Shown: positions 15,929 through 25,065 of the stretch, one piece after another | Numbering within the stretch: the first letter of the stretch is position 1 | Layout of the letters: each line of letters begins with the position of its first letter | Source of the DNA: Epilithonimonas zeae | GTDB taxonomy: Bacteria; Bacteroidota; Bacteroidia; Flavobacteriales; Weeksellaceae | Length of the DNA stretch: 64,000 nucleotides | Assembly (NCBI RefSeq): GCF_023278365.1 | Contig: NZ_CP075338.1 | Coordinates: 1,984,001 to 2,048,000, forward strand | Direction of reading: 5' to 3' | Program-made: the position numbers and the translations under genes | Notes under the pieces: model-generated | Told to the model about the DNA's origin: nothing | The model's input: the letters and a program-made list of their open reading frames with translations, nothing else | Database searches by the model: none

Positions 15929-18900
15929 TCATTTATTTAGCTTGTTTTTTACAGAATCTATTTTATTTTGTTCAACGTCGGCGGAGTCCTTTTTTATCCT
16001 TTTTCGGCTTTTGAAGATATATTTGAAAGAATTGAAACTTTTACTATACACAACTCCAACACCATAACTTTGATTAGCTCCTGGTGCAGTGGTGATACCA
16101 ATATTAGATGGTTTGGAATAAGCTCTCAGCAAACGGCTTCCATTATTATTTCGGCTCCAGTCATATTCTACAATTCCTTCTGCAGATAAATAATTAGCAT
16201 TAGCATTATCTGTCCTTGCTATCGGTACACCTAAACCTGTTTTCAGTTTAAATCTTGGAGAAAGTGCCAAACTTACACTGGTGTTTGCTCTGTCTGATGT
16301 GTTAGACCCTACATCACCACTTATATAATCGAGATTAATTTGAAATGCACTACTAATTGTATTAAGAACAGAACCCAATTGCTTAAAAGCCATACTATAA
16401 CCTGTACTCACAGCGGTTTGTGACACATCCACTTTCAAACCACCAGAGTTGACGACGTTAAAGTTATTAAGTACCAAAATAGATCCGAACTGAATAATCC
16501 TTTCATCGTCCGTACTCATTTTAGTTGCCAAAGTTTCCCTTACTTGTGAAGATCCATCCGGAGCAGCAACGCCAAATTCGATATCAGGTTTGGTTAATGT
16601 TTCTGTAATTTTCGTTGTCAAAACGACATTGATTGGCTGCGTAAGAGACATTCCCAGATATTCTCCTGCATTGGTTACAGTTCTGGTATAATTGGCGGTA
16701 ATATCAAGAGCTGGTGTCATTGGATTTCCACTCCATTGGATACTGCTGTTTTTGGCAATTTGGAAAGTTCTATTTAAGATCGCTTTTGATACAAATGTTC
16801 CATTATCAACGGTATAAGTTCCATCCATCAAAATATTTCCACTTCTCTCCATCTTGAATTTAAGATGACGTGCTTCTCCTCTCACAGAGATATTTCCTAC
16901 ATCATCACCTACCAATACATTTACTAGAGATCCTTTGTCAATGGTAACATCAAAATCAATCAACATATTAGCACCAGATCTTTTCTTTTTTTCTATTGAG
17001 ATTTGACCCGAATCGTCACGTTTCAAAAATCTTAGTATTTTAAATTCCTCAACATTCGCAGTAGAAGCACTATTGAATGTAAACGTACTGTTATTCAAAA
17101 CTCTAAGTCCATCATTTGGCGTAGAAATCTCCAGAGCAGAAACCGGTCCACTCACATAGACATCACCTTGTCCTGTAACTCTTCCCCAAAATAGATCATT
17201 ATCATCTTGTGTCGAGTTCAAAACCAAGAGATTATCGGCACGCATAATTAAGTTAATTCCTAATGAAGACAACGTTTCAAATTGTATTGAACCAGAAATA
17301 TTTCCTTTAGAATTTTCTCTTCCGTCTCGTATTCCAATATTGTTCAGTAGCGCCAAACCTTTTGAAAGATTAATAACTGTATCATCCATGGAATAATCTA
17401 CTCCCGTGAATAATAACTTCAAGCCAAATCCTTTCAGAGCGATATCACCACTATAATCGATATCATTTATTGGACCTGATATTTTAAGATCTCCAGTAGC
17501 TTTTCCTCGGAAGTTTCCAAAAATTTCTTTTACAAATTGCTGTGCAAAACCAAGGTCAAACTCATTCATTTTTGCGTTTAGATCGAGTGCCATAGATGAT
17601 CCTGTATTATCCACAGTTCCTGTGACATCCAAAGTATTATGCCCTAGTAAATCCGATGATAAAGCTTGAATACTTACATCAAATACATTCGGTTTTTCGC
17701 TTTTCGTGATTTTGGTTTCGATGTTACCCATCGCTTTACCATTCATAAAAATATCATTAACATCCAGATCTACCAAAGGCTCCAGATTGTTTCCAGACTT
17801 CTTGATTTGGATGGTTCCGTTCGCAGTTCCTTTGATATCCAGCGCATTTTTATCTTTGCTAAAAGCGAGAAGTTTCGAAATATCAAGATTCTTCACCTCC
17901 GCATCTGCCGTGAACTCTTTTCCGGATTTGAAATCCGCAGTTTTGACCAAAAGCTCACTTTCATCAGAATAAATTCTGAGATTTTCTACAATGAAATCTT
18001 TTTCTTTCTTCCTATATGTAATAGAATGATTAAGTTCCGGACTCGTATCTACGCTCCAAGCAACGTCATTAAGCTTAACGGTAGTCGGCTCAAAACGCAA
18101 AACATAATCACCAATAGCATTAGTTGTTTGGTTAATGTTCACCGCATATTCTTTCATTTGTTTTGCTGTTTCATCTTCCAAGCTTCCTAATTTGAAAACC
18201 GTTCCGATATGCAAAATCTGCGAATTCTCATTGTTAGCTGCCAACTTCACATCCTGAAGAACATTATTACCATATTGTCCTCTTTTAATAGTTGCAAGCA
18301 ACTGTTGGTCAAGATTTGCTGTGTTTACTCTCAACTTCAGACTGTCGACCATCGCGCTATCTTTCACTTTGTTAAGATCTGGCTGATAAGTTGCATCGGT
18401 TTCCGCCAAGAATTTTTCGGCTTCACTCAATTCCTTTTTGCTAGTCATCACATATTTGATCTTAGCTGCGTCCGCATTCAGAATCAAATCATTGGTTGCT
18501 CCTACATAATTCCCAGCGACTTTTGCGCCGTCTGGTAATTCCAAATCCGGAACAAAGAACGAAACCAAACCTTGCTTCACATCAAAATCGAAATCGAAAT
18601 TCTGTCCGTTATAAGTTTTTTTCGGAGGATTACCAACCAGAATTTTGTTGACACTATTCATCACCATATTTCCGATATCTTCCAAATCAAATCTGCCGGA
18701 AACTCTTCCTGTAACAGCTCCGGGCGCATCGACAGAAACAATTCTGTTTCCGTTTTCAAAAAAAGCTTTGAGTTTGGAATCCGGAATATGCAATTTTTGA
18801 GAACTTGAATTGAGAGTCAATCCTTTAATATTGGTATCGAGATTAAGGTCATTCAGATTGGTCATAGAAACTTTCCCAACAAGATGACCGCTGACAGAAT

Positions 18901-20578
18901 TGGTATCACCAGCCGAAATACCGAAATATTTCAGATTAACATATTGAATATTAGCATCGAAATCCGCAAATAATCTTTTGGTGCTGAAGTCCACAATTCC
19001 TTTGAAATTCCCTTTTACATTCGCATCATTGGCATTAACATTTCCTGTGAATCTTCTTTTGTTCAGAACACCATCGATTTCAATATTATTAAGGCTTTTA
19101 CCCATTAAATCTATATGATTGACATCTGAAGTGGTTTTCACATACATCGTATTCACATCAAAACCTTCGCCCTGAACATTGAACTTGCCGGAAATCAATC
19201 CAACTTGCTTGTTTTTGGTCAAAGCGGTTACATTCAAATCTTTAACATCTACATACCCTCTGTATTTTGGACGTTTTGTACTGTAATCAACAAGATTGAA
19301 GTCTTTCATCTTCGCCTGTCCAATTCCTGTAATGACATTTCCTGTAGCAAAAATCTGTTTTGGATTCACTTTTACAGAACCATTATATTTCAATCTTCCA
19401 AAATCATCTGCAATATTCCCCAACTTCGAAGAAATAAATTTCGGAAGCGAGGCTTTCAGACCTTTGTATGTAAAATCAGCAGAAACATCTTTACTTTCAA
19501 TGAAAAACTTCTTATCCAGAACACTGGAGATAGTCATCTTTTTGGTATTCAGATTGATTTCCTGCGAGCGGATTAAGAAATTATTCAAAGTAAAATCATT
19601 CAACGGTCCCGTCATTGTTCCTGAGATATTGATAGGTGTGTAATTGTCCCAATCCGGCACGAAATAACTCAAATCATAGCCACTGATCTGGCTTCCCGGA
19701 ACCATTCTCAAATCCCAATTCACCTTATTTCCAAAATCTGCAAATTTTGTTTTTGGGTCAAGATTCAGAATGGCTTCACCTTGCAAAAGAGAATAATTGG
19801 TATTGAAAGTCAAATTCCCAAGTTTCAAATGTTTTTTAGTCAGTTCAAAATTGGTGGAAAAAGTATCTACAGTATGTTCTTTACCGTGACGCTTTGTGAT
19901 GAAATTAAAGTTTCTGATATCCGCAAAAACATCTGCGCCTTCTACTTTTAGAGAAGTGACATTCAGGTTGACGTTTCTTGCATCCAGCCATCTTCCTGCT
20001 TCGCCCGGACTATTTTCATTAACAATACTTGCAATCCCATTGATGATATCGAATTTCATTCCCATTTTAAAGGGTTTTCTTTTCGGATCACGTGGTTTTC
20101 CATCATCAAAATTATCCACATACCGAATAAAATTACTGATGCTATCACCTTTATAAGTAATCACCCGGATGGTAGGCTCAATGATTGTAGCCTGGTTGAA
20201 TTTGATATCTCTTGTATTGAAAGCTAAAGCAAACCAGTCAGAAGCTACGCGCATCTCTTTTGCTTTGACAAATTCGTAGCCCTTATAATCCTTCAAGTGC
20301 AGACCTTTGATGGTCACATCGCCGAAAAAATTGACATCGATGTCATCAATAGACATTCCCATTTTCAAGTCTTTGTTCAGAAAATCGATGGCTTGATTGG
20401 CAATGTATCTTTTGGTAATAGGAAGGTTGATGATAATCAATACCAAAGCCACCAAAGCAATAATCCCGTAAGAAACAGTGCTGAGAATTCTTAGAAAAAG
20501 AGGTCGCTTTTTCTGGCTGACAGGTTTGTCAATATGTGGTTCTTCGTTATTTGTATTTTTATTTTCTAACTTTGCCAT
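15929..20578 (-). CDS. tamB: translocation/assembly module TamB-like AsmA-family protein
   Basis: A 1549-residue envelope-spanning protein. A single N-terminal membrane helix (SYGIIALVALVLIIINLPIT, about residues 33-52) anchors it in the inner membrane. Then come very long beta-rich AsmA/DUF490 repeats, with many alternating D/N-rich strands such as LNLDPKTKFADFGNKVNWDL. The C-terminal TamB domain (about 1150-1500) includes GQGDVYVSGPVSALEISTP and ATKMSTDDERIIQFGSILVL. TamB-like proteins are thought to form a hydrophobic groove that carries phospholipids, or assists barrel proteins, between membranes. The end is charged (KNKLNK). Its start codon lies only 5 bp from the divergent tsaD start. 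Many antisense frames inside it are shadows. Confidence 0.92.
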   Translation of the reverse strand: MAKLENKNTNNEEPHIDKPVSQKKRPLFLRILSTVSYGIIALVALVLIIINLPITKRYIANQAIDFLNKDLKMGMSIDDIDVNFFGDVTIKGLHLKDYKGYEFVKAKEMRVASDWFALAFNTRDIKFNQATIIEPTIRVITYKGDSISNFIRYVDNFDDGKPRDPKRKPFKMGMKFDIINGIASIVNENSPGEAGRWLDARNVNLNVTSLKVEGADVFADIRNFNFITKRHGKEHTVDTFSTNFELTKKHLKLGNLTFNTNYSLLQGEAILNLDPKTKFADFGNKVNWDLRMVPGSQISGYDLSYFVPDWDNYTPINISGTMTGPLNDFTLNNFLIRSQEINLNTKKMTISSVLDKKFFIESKDVSADFTYKGLKASLPKFISSKLGNIADDFGRLKYNGSVKVNPKQIFATGNVITGIGQAKMKDFNLVDYSTKRPKYRGYVDVKDLNVTALTKNKQVGLISGKFNVQGEGFDVNTMYVKTTSDVNHIDLMGKSLNNIEIDGVLNKRRFTGNVNANDANVKGNFKGIVDFSTKRLFADFDANIQYVNLKYFGISAGDTNSVSGHLVGKVSMTNLNDLNLDTNIKGLTLNSSSQKLHIPDSKLKAFFENGNRIVSVDAPGAVTGRVSGRFDLEDIGNMVMNSVNKILVGNPPKKTYNGQNFDFDFDVKQGLVSFFVPDLELPDGAKVAGNYVGATNDLILNADAAKIKYVMTSKKELSEAEKFLAETDATYQPDLNKVKDSAMVDSLKLRVNTANLDQQLLATIKRGQYGNNVLQDVKLAANNENSQILHIGTVFKLGSLEDETAKQMKEYAVNINQTTNAIGDYVLRFEPTTVKLNDVAWSVDTSPELNHSITYRKKEKDFIVENLRIYSDESELLVKTADFKSGKEFTADAEVKNLDISKLLAFSKDKNALDIKGTANGTIQIKKSGNNLEPLVDLDVNDIFMNGKAMGNIETKITKSEKPNVFDVSIQALSSDLLGHNTLDVTGTVDNTGSSMALDLNAKMNEFDLGFAQQFVKEIFGNFRGKATGDLKISGPINDIDYSGDIALKGFGLKLLFTGVDYSMDDTVINLSKGLALLNNIGIRDGRENSKGNISGSIQFETLSSLGINLIMRADNLLVLNSTQDDNDLFWGRVTGQGDVYVSGPVSALEISTPNDGLRVLNNSTFTFNSASTANVEEFKILRFLKRDDSGQISIEKKKRSGANMLIDFDVTIDKGSLVNVLVGDDVGNISVRGEARHLKFKMERSGNILMDGTYTVDNGTFVSKAILNRTFQIAKNSSIQWSGNPMTPALDITANYTRTVTNAGEYLGMSLTQPINVVLTTKITETLTKPDIEFGVAAPDGSSQVRETLATKMSTDDERIIQFGSILVLNNFNVVNSGGLKVDVSQTAVSTGYSMAFKQLGSVLNTISSAFQINLDYISGDVGSNTSDRANTSVSLALSPRFKLKTGLGVPIARTDNANANYLSAEGIVEYDWSRNNNGSRLLRAYSKPSNIGITTAPGANQSYGVGVVYSKSFNSFKYIFKSRKRIKKDSADVEQNKIDSVKNKLNK
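20567..20574 (+). promoter_or_regulatory. TAnnTTTG promoter box of tsaD, inside tamB
   Basis: TAACTTTG lies within the first codons of tamB on the opposite strand, 9 bases before the tsaD ATG. RNA would start within a few bases of the ATG. Confidence 0.5.
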
Positions 20579-20583
20579 CTATT

Positions 20584-21600
20584 ATGAGTGCATCAATTAT
20601 TTTAGGTATAGAATCTTCTTGTGACGACACTTCTGCAGCCGTTATCAGCGGTAGCAAAATCCTTTCCAATGTGGCTGCCAATCAAGAAATCCACAACGAA
20701 TATGGTGGCGTTGTCCCCGAGTTGGCTTCCAGAGCGCATCAGCAAAACATCATCCCTGTCGTAGAAAAAGCATTCTCAAAAGCAAATATACAACAAAATG
20801 AGATTTGCGCGATTGGTTTCACCAGAGGTCCGGGACTTTTGGGTTCACTCTTAGTAGGAACCTCTTTTGCGAAATCTCTGGCAATGAGTTTGGACGTTCC
20901 GCTGATAGAAGTCAATCATTTACAGGCTCATATTTTGGCACATTTTATTGATGATGCCAATCCTAAACCACCCACTTTTCCGTTTTTATGTTTGACGGTT
21001 TCCGGTGGTCATACAATGATAGTTTTGGTTAAGGATTATTTCGATATGGAAATCATCGGAAAAACCATTGACGATGCTGCAGGTGAAGCGTTTGACAAAA
21101 TAGGAAAAATCTTCGACCTCGATTATCCTGCCGGGCCAATTGTGGATAGATTAGCAAAAGAAGGAAATCCCGACGCTTTCAAATTCAACAAACCGAAAAT
21201 GGAAGGTTATGATTATTCTTTCAGTGGGATTAAAACTTCGGTTTTATATTTTATTCAGAAAGAGGTAAGAAAGAATCCAGATTTCATCAAGGATAATATC
21301 AATGATCTTTGTGCTTCTGTTCAAAAATCGATCATCAAAATCCTAATGGATAAACTGGAAAAAGCGGCGAAAGAACTCAATATAAACGATATTGCGATTG
21401 CCGGCGGTGTTTCTGCCAATTCCGGACTTAGAAAAGCAATGGAAGAAAACCGTGAAAAATTGGGTTGGAATATCTTCATTCCAAAATTCGAATACACGAC
21501 AGACAATGCCGCAATGATTGCAATGGTTGCCAAACTGAAATATGAACGTGGCGAGTTTACGGATATTAGGACAACGGCTACGGCGAAGTATGATTTGTAG
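20584..21600 (+). CDS. tsaD: tRNA N6-adenosine threonylcarbamoyltransferase TsaD
   Basis: 338 residues. TsaD transfers threonylcarbamoyl to A37 of ANN-decoding tRNAs, working with TsaB, TsaE and TsaC. Motifs of the ASKHA fold are clear: LGIESSCDDTSAAVI at the start, GFTRGPGLLGSLLVGTSFAK, the iron/zinc ligands in EVNHLQAHILAHF (H..xH), LTVSGGHTMIVLV, GEAFDKIGKIFDL, IAGGVSANSGLRKAM and the last metal Asp in TTDNAAMIAM. The start is the ATG at 20584 (MSASIILGIESSCD). The frame is open further upstream into tamB, but that part has no family match. It is head to head with tamB with 5 bp between start codons. Confidence 0.97.
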   Translation: MSASIILGIESSCDDTSAAVISGSKILSNVAANQEIHNEYGGVVPELASRAHQQNIIPVVEKAFSKANIQQNEICAIGFTRGPGLLGSLLVGTSFAKSLAMSLDVPLIEVNHLQAHILAHFIDDANPKPPTFPFLCLTVSGGHTMIVLVKDYFDMEIIGKTIDDAAGEAFDKIGKIFDLDYPAGPIVDRLAKEGNPDAFKFNKPKMEGYDYSFSGIKTSVLYFIQKEVRKNPDFIKDNINDLCASVQKSIIKILMDKLEKAAKELNINDIAIAGGVSANSGLRKAMEENREKLGWNIFIPKFEYTTDNAAMIAMVAKLKYERGEFTDIRTTATAKYDL

Positions 21601-21633
21601 AGAGATAGGTTTTAATATAAATGAGATTTTGCA

Positions 21634-22026
21634 ATGAGAATATTCAAAATTATATTTTTCGTTTTCTTAGCAGTTCTAATTATAACATCAATAAAAACTT
21701 TCTTTTTTGCTGAATGGATTTTTACAGATAGATTGAGTTATAATCTCTTTTGGGCAATTCATTATTCATCATTTGTATTATCCTTTTTCAGCTTTTTATT
21801 AATTTTCCTAAAACAAATTACACCGAAAATTTTTTGTTCAATAGTCGCGGTTATCATTTCTTATTTCATTTTTAATTTTCAGTTTAATCCCATAGATACA
21901 AGTAAATATCCTATTGACAAAAAAATTCTGAGTGAAAGCGGAAATGAAAAAATTGTTGTTAGAGAAATGAATAAAGGAAAATCAAATGCAATATTAACGA
22001 CACTATTAAAGCAAATGATATTATGA
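21634..22026 (+). CDS. hypothetical small membrane protein, possibly frameshifted at the 3' end
   Basis: 130 residues that I do not recognise. Three hydrophobic helices are visible: IIFFVFLAVLIITSI, FWAIHYSSFVLSFFSFLLIF and IFCSIVAVIISYFIFNF. A soluble tail follows (DTSKYPIDKKILSESGNEKI, then VVREMNKGKS). The current frame ends in ILTTLLKQMIL at 22026. In the -1 frame, the same region reads NDTIKANDIMIFRKIIKD and stops at 22052, which looks more like the charged end of a real protein. A one-base loss around 21975-21995 is therefore possible. It starts 33 bp after tsaD. Confidence 0.5.
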   Translation: MRIFKIIFFVFLAVLIITSIKTFFFAEWIFTDRLSYNLFWAIHYSSFVLSFFSFLLIFLKQITPKIFCSIVAVIISYFIFNFQFNPIDTSKYPIDKKILSESGNEKIVVREMNKGKSNAILTTLLKQMIL

Positions 22027-22129
22027 TTTTCCGAAAAATCATAAAAGATTGATTGAAATTTCATTATTAACGTGTAAATATCTTTCCACTAGGCATTTTA
22101 GTAAGCTAGCCCAACTCAAATTAAACCCT

Positions 22130-22546
22130 ATGAAATTACTACTAGAAGAAAAAATCCTCGAAAAACAAGCCAAAAAAAAATCTAAATATTATTGGATTTT
22201 GGAAACCATCACCGGTAAAACTGAAGCTTCGGTAGAATCTGAGGATTTTGATTTAATCAGTTCCGAGACAGGTTATCTTCAGGATATCAAAGAGGAAATT
22301 TTGGAAACCATCAATTCTGAAAATGTTTTCAGCTTTGCTTACGAGCCAAAAGAAGGCGACTATCTTTCTATCAAAAACAACCTGCGAAAACAGGAATATC
22401 TCAATCTGATTTTCATCAACAACACTTGGGTAGAAGAAATCTACATGTGTTCTTTACGCGAATGTGACACAGACATTTATACAACAATGAAAACAGGCGT
22501 TGCTTTAATCAGCGAGAATGAAATCGCGTTTCAAAACATCAAATAA
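22130..22546 (+). CDS. hypothetical cytoplasmic protein
   Basis: 138 residues from the ATG at 22130 (MKLLLEEKILEKQAKKK). The frame is open back to 22049, but that extension (rich in Ser, Leu and Cys) overlaps the likely end of the previous gene and looks non-coding. The protein is acidic, with no signal peptide or membrane helix. It begins with a charged helix, followed by an alternating strand-like region (YYWILETITGKTEASVESED) and a segment with two Cys (YMCSLRECDTDIY). I recognise no family and propose no function. It ends 75 bp before the DUF808 gene, which has its own promoter. Confidence 0.6.
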   Translation: MKLLLEEKILEKQAKKKSKYYWILETITGKTEASVESEDFDLISSETGYLQDIKEEILETINSENVFSFAYEPKEGDYLSIKNNLRKQEYLNLIFINNTWVEEIYMCSLRECDTDIYTTMKTGVALISENEIAFQNIK

Positions 22547-22573
22547 AAATAATCCACCAGTTAACTTTAAGCA

Positions 22574-22603
22574 TTGAATTTTAAAGTTTAAAACTTATTT
22601 TTG
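22574..22603 (+). promoter_or_regulatory. promoter of the DUF808 gene, near-ideal -33/-7 spacing
   Basis: TTG (22574-22576) and TATTTTTG (22596-22603) are separated by 19 bases. The box covers an upstream in-frame TTG (22601), so translation must start at the ATG at 22622. Confidence 0.7.
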
Positions 22604-22621
22604 TATCAAAATAAAAAAGTT

Positions 22622-23503
22622 ATGGCTTCAGGATTCTTTGCAATCTTAGACGATATCGGTGCGTTGATGGACGACATCGCAGTAACCAGCAAATTAGCAA
22701 CTAAAAAAACTGCCGGAATCCTCGGAGATGACCTTGCAGTAAATGCAGAAAAAGCAACCGGATTTTTATCATCTCGCGAGATTCCTGTTCTTTGGGCAAT
22801 TACCAAAGGTTCTTTCATCAATAAGCTGATTATCATCCCAATTATATTTTTACTCAAATGGCTTTATGAGCCAGCAATCACTTATATTTTGATTATTGGC
22901 GGAATTTATTTGGCTTACGAAGGTGTTGAAAAAATCATCGAATTTCTTTTTCACAGAAATAAAAAAGGACAAGAGGTTGTAGAAGAAAGCACTTTACCAG
23001 AAGAAGATGAGAAATCAGAAAAATCAAAAATCAGTTCGGCTATCAAAACCGATTTTATTTTGTCTTTGGAAATTGTGATTATCGCATTAGGAACCGTAAT
23101 TGAGAAACAACATCCTCTTTTGACTCAGATTCTGAGTGTTTCTTTCGTTGCAATCATAGCAACAGTAGGCGTTTACGGAATTGTTGCTTTGATTGTCAGA
23201 ATGGATGATGCCGGTTTTTTCCTAATGAAAAAGTCAGGGAACAAAGGATTTTACTCTGGTCTTGGACAAGTTTTGATTAAGGCTTTACCAATTGTCATCA
23301 AAATTCTTGGCGTTGTTGGAACTATCGCTTTGTTGTTGGTTTCCGGGGAAATTTTTCTTCATAATATCGATTATATACACCATTTGCTTCCTGAAAATAT
23401 CTTTTCAAAATTCGGATTGGGGATGGTTTTTGGTCTGGCTGCGGTTTTATTGGCAACAGTTGGCAAGAAAATAATTTCAATTGTAAAACCTGCTAAAAAA
23501 TAA
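22622..23503 (+). CDS. DUF808 family inner membrane protein (YedI-like)
   Basis: 293 residues. The N-terminus ASGFFAILDDIGALMDDIAV, followed by TSKLATKKTAGILGDDLAVNAEK, matches the strongly conserved start of YedI/DUF808 proteins, including LDDI.. and KKTAGILGDDL. Five to six membrane helices follow (for example INKLIIIPIIFLLKWLY, EIVIIALGTVIE and VSFVAIIATVGVYGIVALIV), with a Glu/Lys-rich loop around residues 120-145. The function of the family is unknown. The gene has a clear promoter and is followed by a palindromic repeat rather than a classic terminator. Confidence 0.88.
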   Translation: MASGFFAILDDIGALMDDIAVTSKLATKKTAGILGDDLAVNAEKATGFLSSREIPVLWAITKGSFINKLIIIPIIFLLKWLYEPAITYILIIGGIYLAYEGVEKIIEFLFHRNKKGQEVVEESTLPEEDEKSEKSKISSAIKTDFILSLEIVIIALGTVIEKQHPLLTQILSVSFVAIIATVGVYGIVALIVRMDDAGFFLMKKSGNKGFYSGLGQVLIKALPIVIKILGVVGTIALLLVSGEIFLHNIDYIHHLLPENIFSKFGLGMVFGLAAVLLATVGKKIISIVKPAKK

Positions 23504-23520
23504 ACAATGTGAAATTTCAA

Positions 23521-23620
23521 AACCACATAGACACAATAGCTGTAAGAATTTTGAAATAGAAAAGTAAAAATAGCTATTTAGACTTTTTTATCCCGAAAAA
23601 ACTTATGTGCCTATGTGGTT
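23521..23620. repeat. palindromic repeat, CACATAG family, well-preserved copy
   Basis: AACCACATAGACACAATAGC (23521-23540) faces CTTATGTGCCTATGTGGTT (23602-23620), nearly perfect inverted arms. The loop contains AAATAGAAAAG and TAGCTATTTAGAC. It could fold into a long hairpin after the DUF808 gene and just before rsmE. Confidence 0.7.
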
Positions 23621-23640
23621 CAATATAAAATCAATATAAA

Positions 23641-24390
23641 ATGAAACTTTTCTTTGGACAGATTTTCCCTGATTTAATGATTGATTCTGATGAACAACAG
23701 CACATCACAAAAGTTCTCAGAATGCGAGAAGGCGAAGAGATTTTCGTAACCGACGGCAATGGAAATCTGGCAAAAGGAAATCTTGTTTTCGAAGGTAAAA
23801 AAGTATCATTAGACGTTTCCGAAATCAAAGAAAATCTTCCTGATTTTTCTCCAAAACTTCATATCGCGATTGCGCCAACGAAGAACATTGACCGAATCGA
23901 ATTTTTTGTTGAAAAAGCTGTGGAAATGGGCATCTCAGAAATTAGTTTTATCCTTACAGAAAAAACCGAACGTAAGAATATCAGCATCGATAAGTTGAGA
24001 AAGCAAGCTATTGGAGCTTCAAAACAAAGTCACAGATTCCACTTTCCAAAAGTCAATGATTTGACCAAATTTTCTGACTTTATGAAAAACCTAAATCCAG
24101 AAAATACTTTTGTGGCACATTGTAATGAAAGTCTGGAAAGAATTAATCTGAATGCGCTTCGAACCTTTGACTCCTTTCAGGATGACACGCGTGACAATGC
24201 CATCAACCAACAACCAACAACCAGCAACCAAATTACTTTCCTGATTGGGCCAGAAGGCGATTTTTCTGATAGAGAAATTCAGTTTTTAGCGGAGAAAGGC
24301 ATCAAAGCTGTTTCATTAGGAAATCAAAGATTACGAACTGAAACTGCCGGAATTTTTGTTGCTGCTTGGAATTATGATAAGATGTTTTAA
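23641..24390 (+). CDS. rsmE: 16S rRNA m3U1498 methyltransferase RsmE
   Basis: 249 residues. RsmE methylates U1498 of 16S rRNA using SAM and belongs to the SPOUT fold with a C-terminal knot. The N-terminal PUA-like part holds DEQQHITKVLRMREGEEIFV with TDGNG. Then come IAPTKNIDRIEFFVEKAVEM and TERKNISIDKLRKQAIGASK with QSHRFHFPKV. The knot carries LIGPEGDFSDREIQF and SLGNQRLRTETAG, the SAM-binding signature. Between these lies a low-complexity insert (DNAINQQPTTSNQ, about residues 185-197) that looks lineage-specific. It follows a palindromic repeat and probably has its own promoter. Confidence 0.96.
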   Translation: MKLFFGQIFPDLMIDSDEQQHITKVLRMREGEEIFVTDGNGNLAKGNLVFEGKKVSLDVSEIKENLPDFSPKLHIAIAPTKNIDRIEFFVEKAVEMGISEISFILTEKTERKNISIDKLRKQAIGASKQSHRFHFPKVNDLTKFSDFMKNLNPENTFVAHCNESLERINLNALRTFDSFQDDTRDNAINQQPTTSNQITFLIGPEGDFSDREIQFLAEKGIKAVSLGNQRLRTETAGIFVAAWNYDKMF

Positions 24391-24485
24391 AGTTTTCAAA
24401 TAAGTCTTCACTGTTTTATAAATCTATTTGCTTTCAATTTCTGAAAGGATTTTTTTATTACATTTAGTTTCAAATTCATTACAAA

Positions 24486-25046
24486 ATGAAAGACTTATTC
24501 ATTAAGCGATTTCTCTATTATAAAGAATTGGGTGACAAATCGTTCGCTCAGCTTTCTGAAGAACAATTGTTTTGGCAATACAACGAGGAAAGTAATTCTA
24601 TCGCAATTATCATCAATCACGTTGCTGGAAATATGTTGTCTCGCTGGACTAATTTCTTTACCGAAGATGGCGAAAAAGATTGGCGAAACCGAGATTCGGA
24701 ATTTATCAATTCTTTCAAAACAAAAGCTGAAATTCTGCAATATTGGGAAAAAGGTTGGGATTGTCTTTTTACAGCTTTGGCTCAAATTACGGATGAGAAT
24801 ATCAACTCTACAATCTACATTAGAGGCGAAGCGCATTCGGTCTTGGATGCAGTTTTCCGTCAGTTAGCGCATTATCCTTATCACATTGGGCAAATTGTAT
24901 ACATTGCTAAAATGATGAAAAATAATGATTGGAAAACGCTTTCGATTGCACGAAATAAGTCGGCAGATTTTAATCAGGAGATGCATTCAAAATTTGATTC
25001 AAATCAGGAAAATTCTTCACCGGTATGTTTTCGAAATGAGAGATGA
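24486..25046 (+). CDS. DinB-like protein, DUF1572 family
   Basis: 186 residues. The four-helix DinB/YfiT fold is suggested by IAIIINHVAGNMLSRWTNFF, with the first metal-ligand His in INHVAGN, and by FRQLAHYPYHIGQIVYIAKM, with the later His pair. The acidic GEKDWRNRDSEF and WEKGWDCLFTAL segments are typical of DUF1572. Members of the fold bind a metal and some are thiol S-transferases; the substrate here is unknown. The last 20 residues are polar and probably disordered. It lies 20 bp before the FAD oxidoreductase on the same strand and may be cotranscribed with it. Confidence 0.8.
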   Translation: MKDLFIKRFLYYKELGDKSFAQLSEEQLFWQYNEESNSIAIIINHVAGNMLSRWTNFFTEDGEKDWRNRDSEFINSFKTKAEILQYWEKGWDCLFTALAQITDENINSTIYIRGEAHSVLDAVFRQLAHYPYHIGQIVYIAKMMKNNDWKTLSIARNKSADFNQEMHSKFDSNQENSSPVCFRNER

Positions 25047-25065
25047 TTATAAATCCTAATGACCT

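Noticed and set aside
15968-20494. Several plus-strand open frames of 60-174 codons opposite tamB
   Set aside because: They are antisense shadows of a long beta-rich gene, with unlikely composition (runs of Phe, Ile, Ser), no promoter boxes and overlap with one another.
22049-22129. Extended start for the 138-residue hypothetical protein
   Set aside because: The extension lies across the end of the preceding gene and reads like non-coding sequence; the ATG at 22130 gives a normal charged start.
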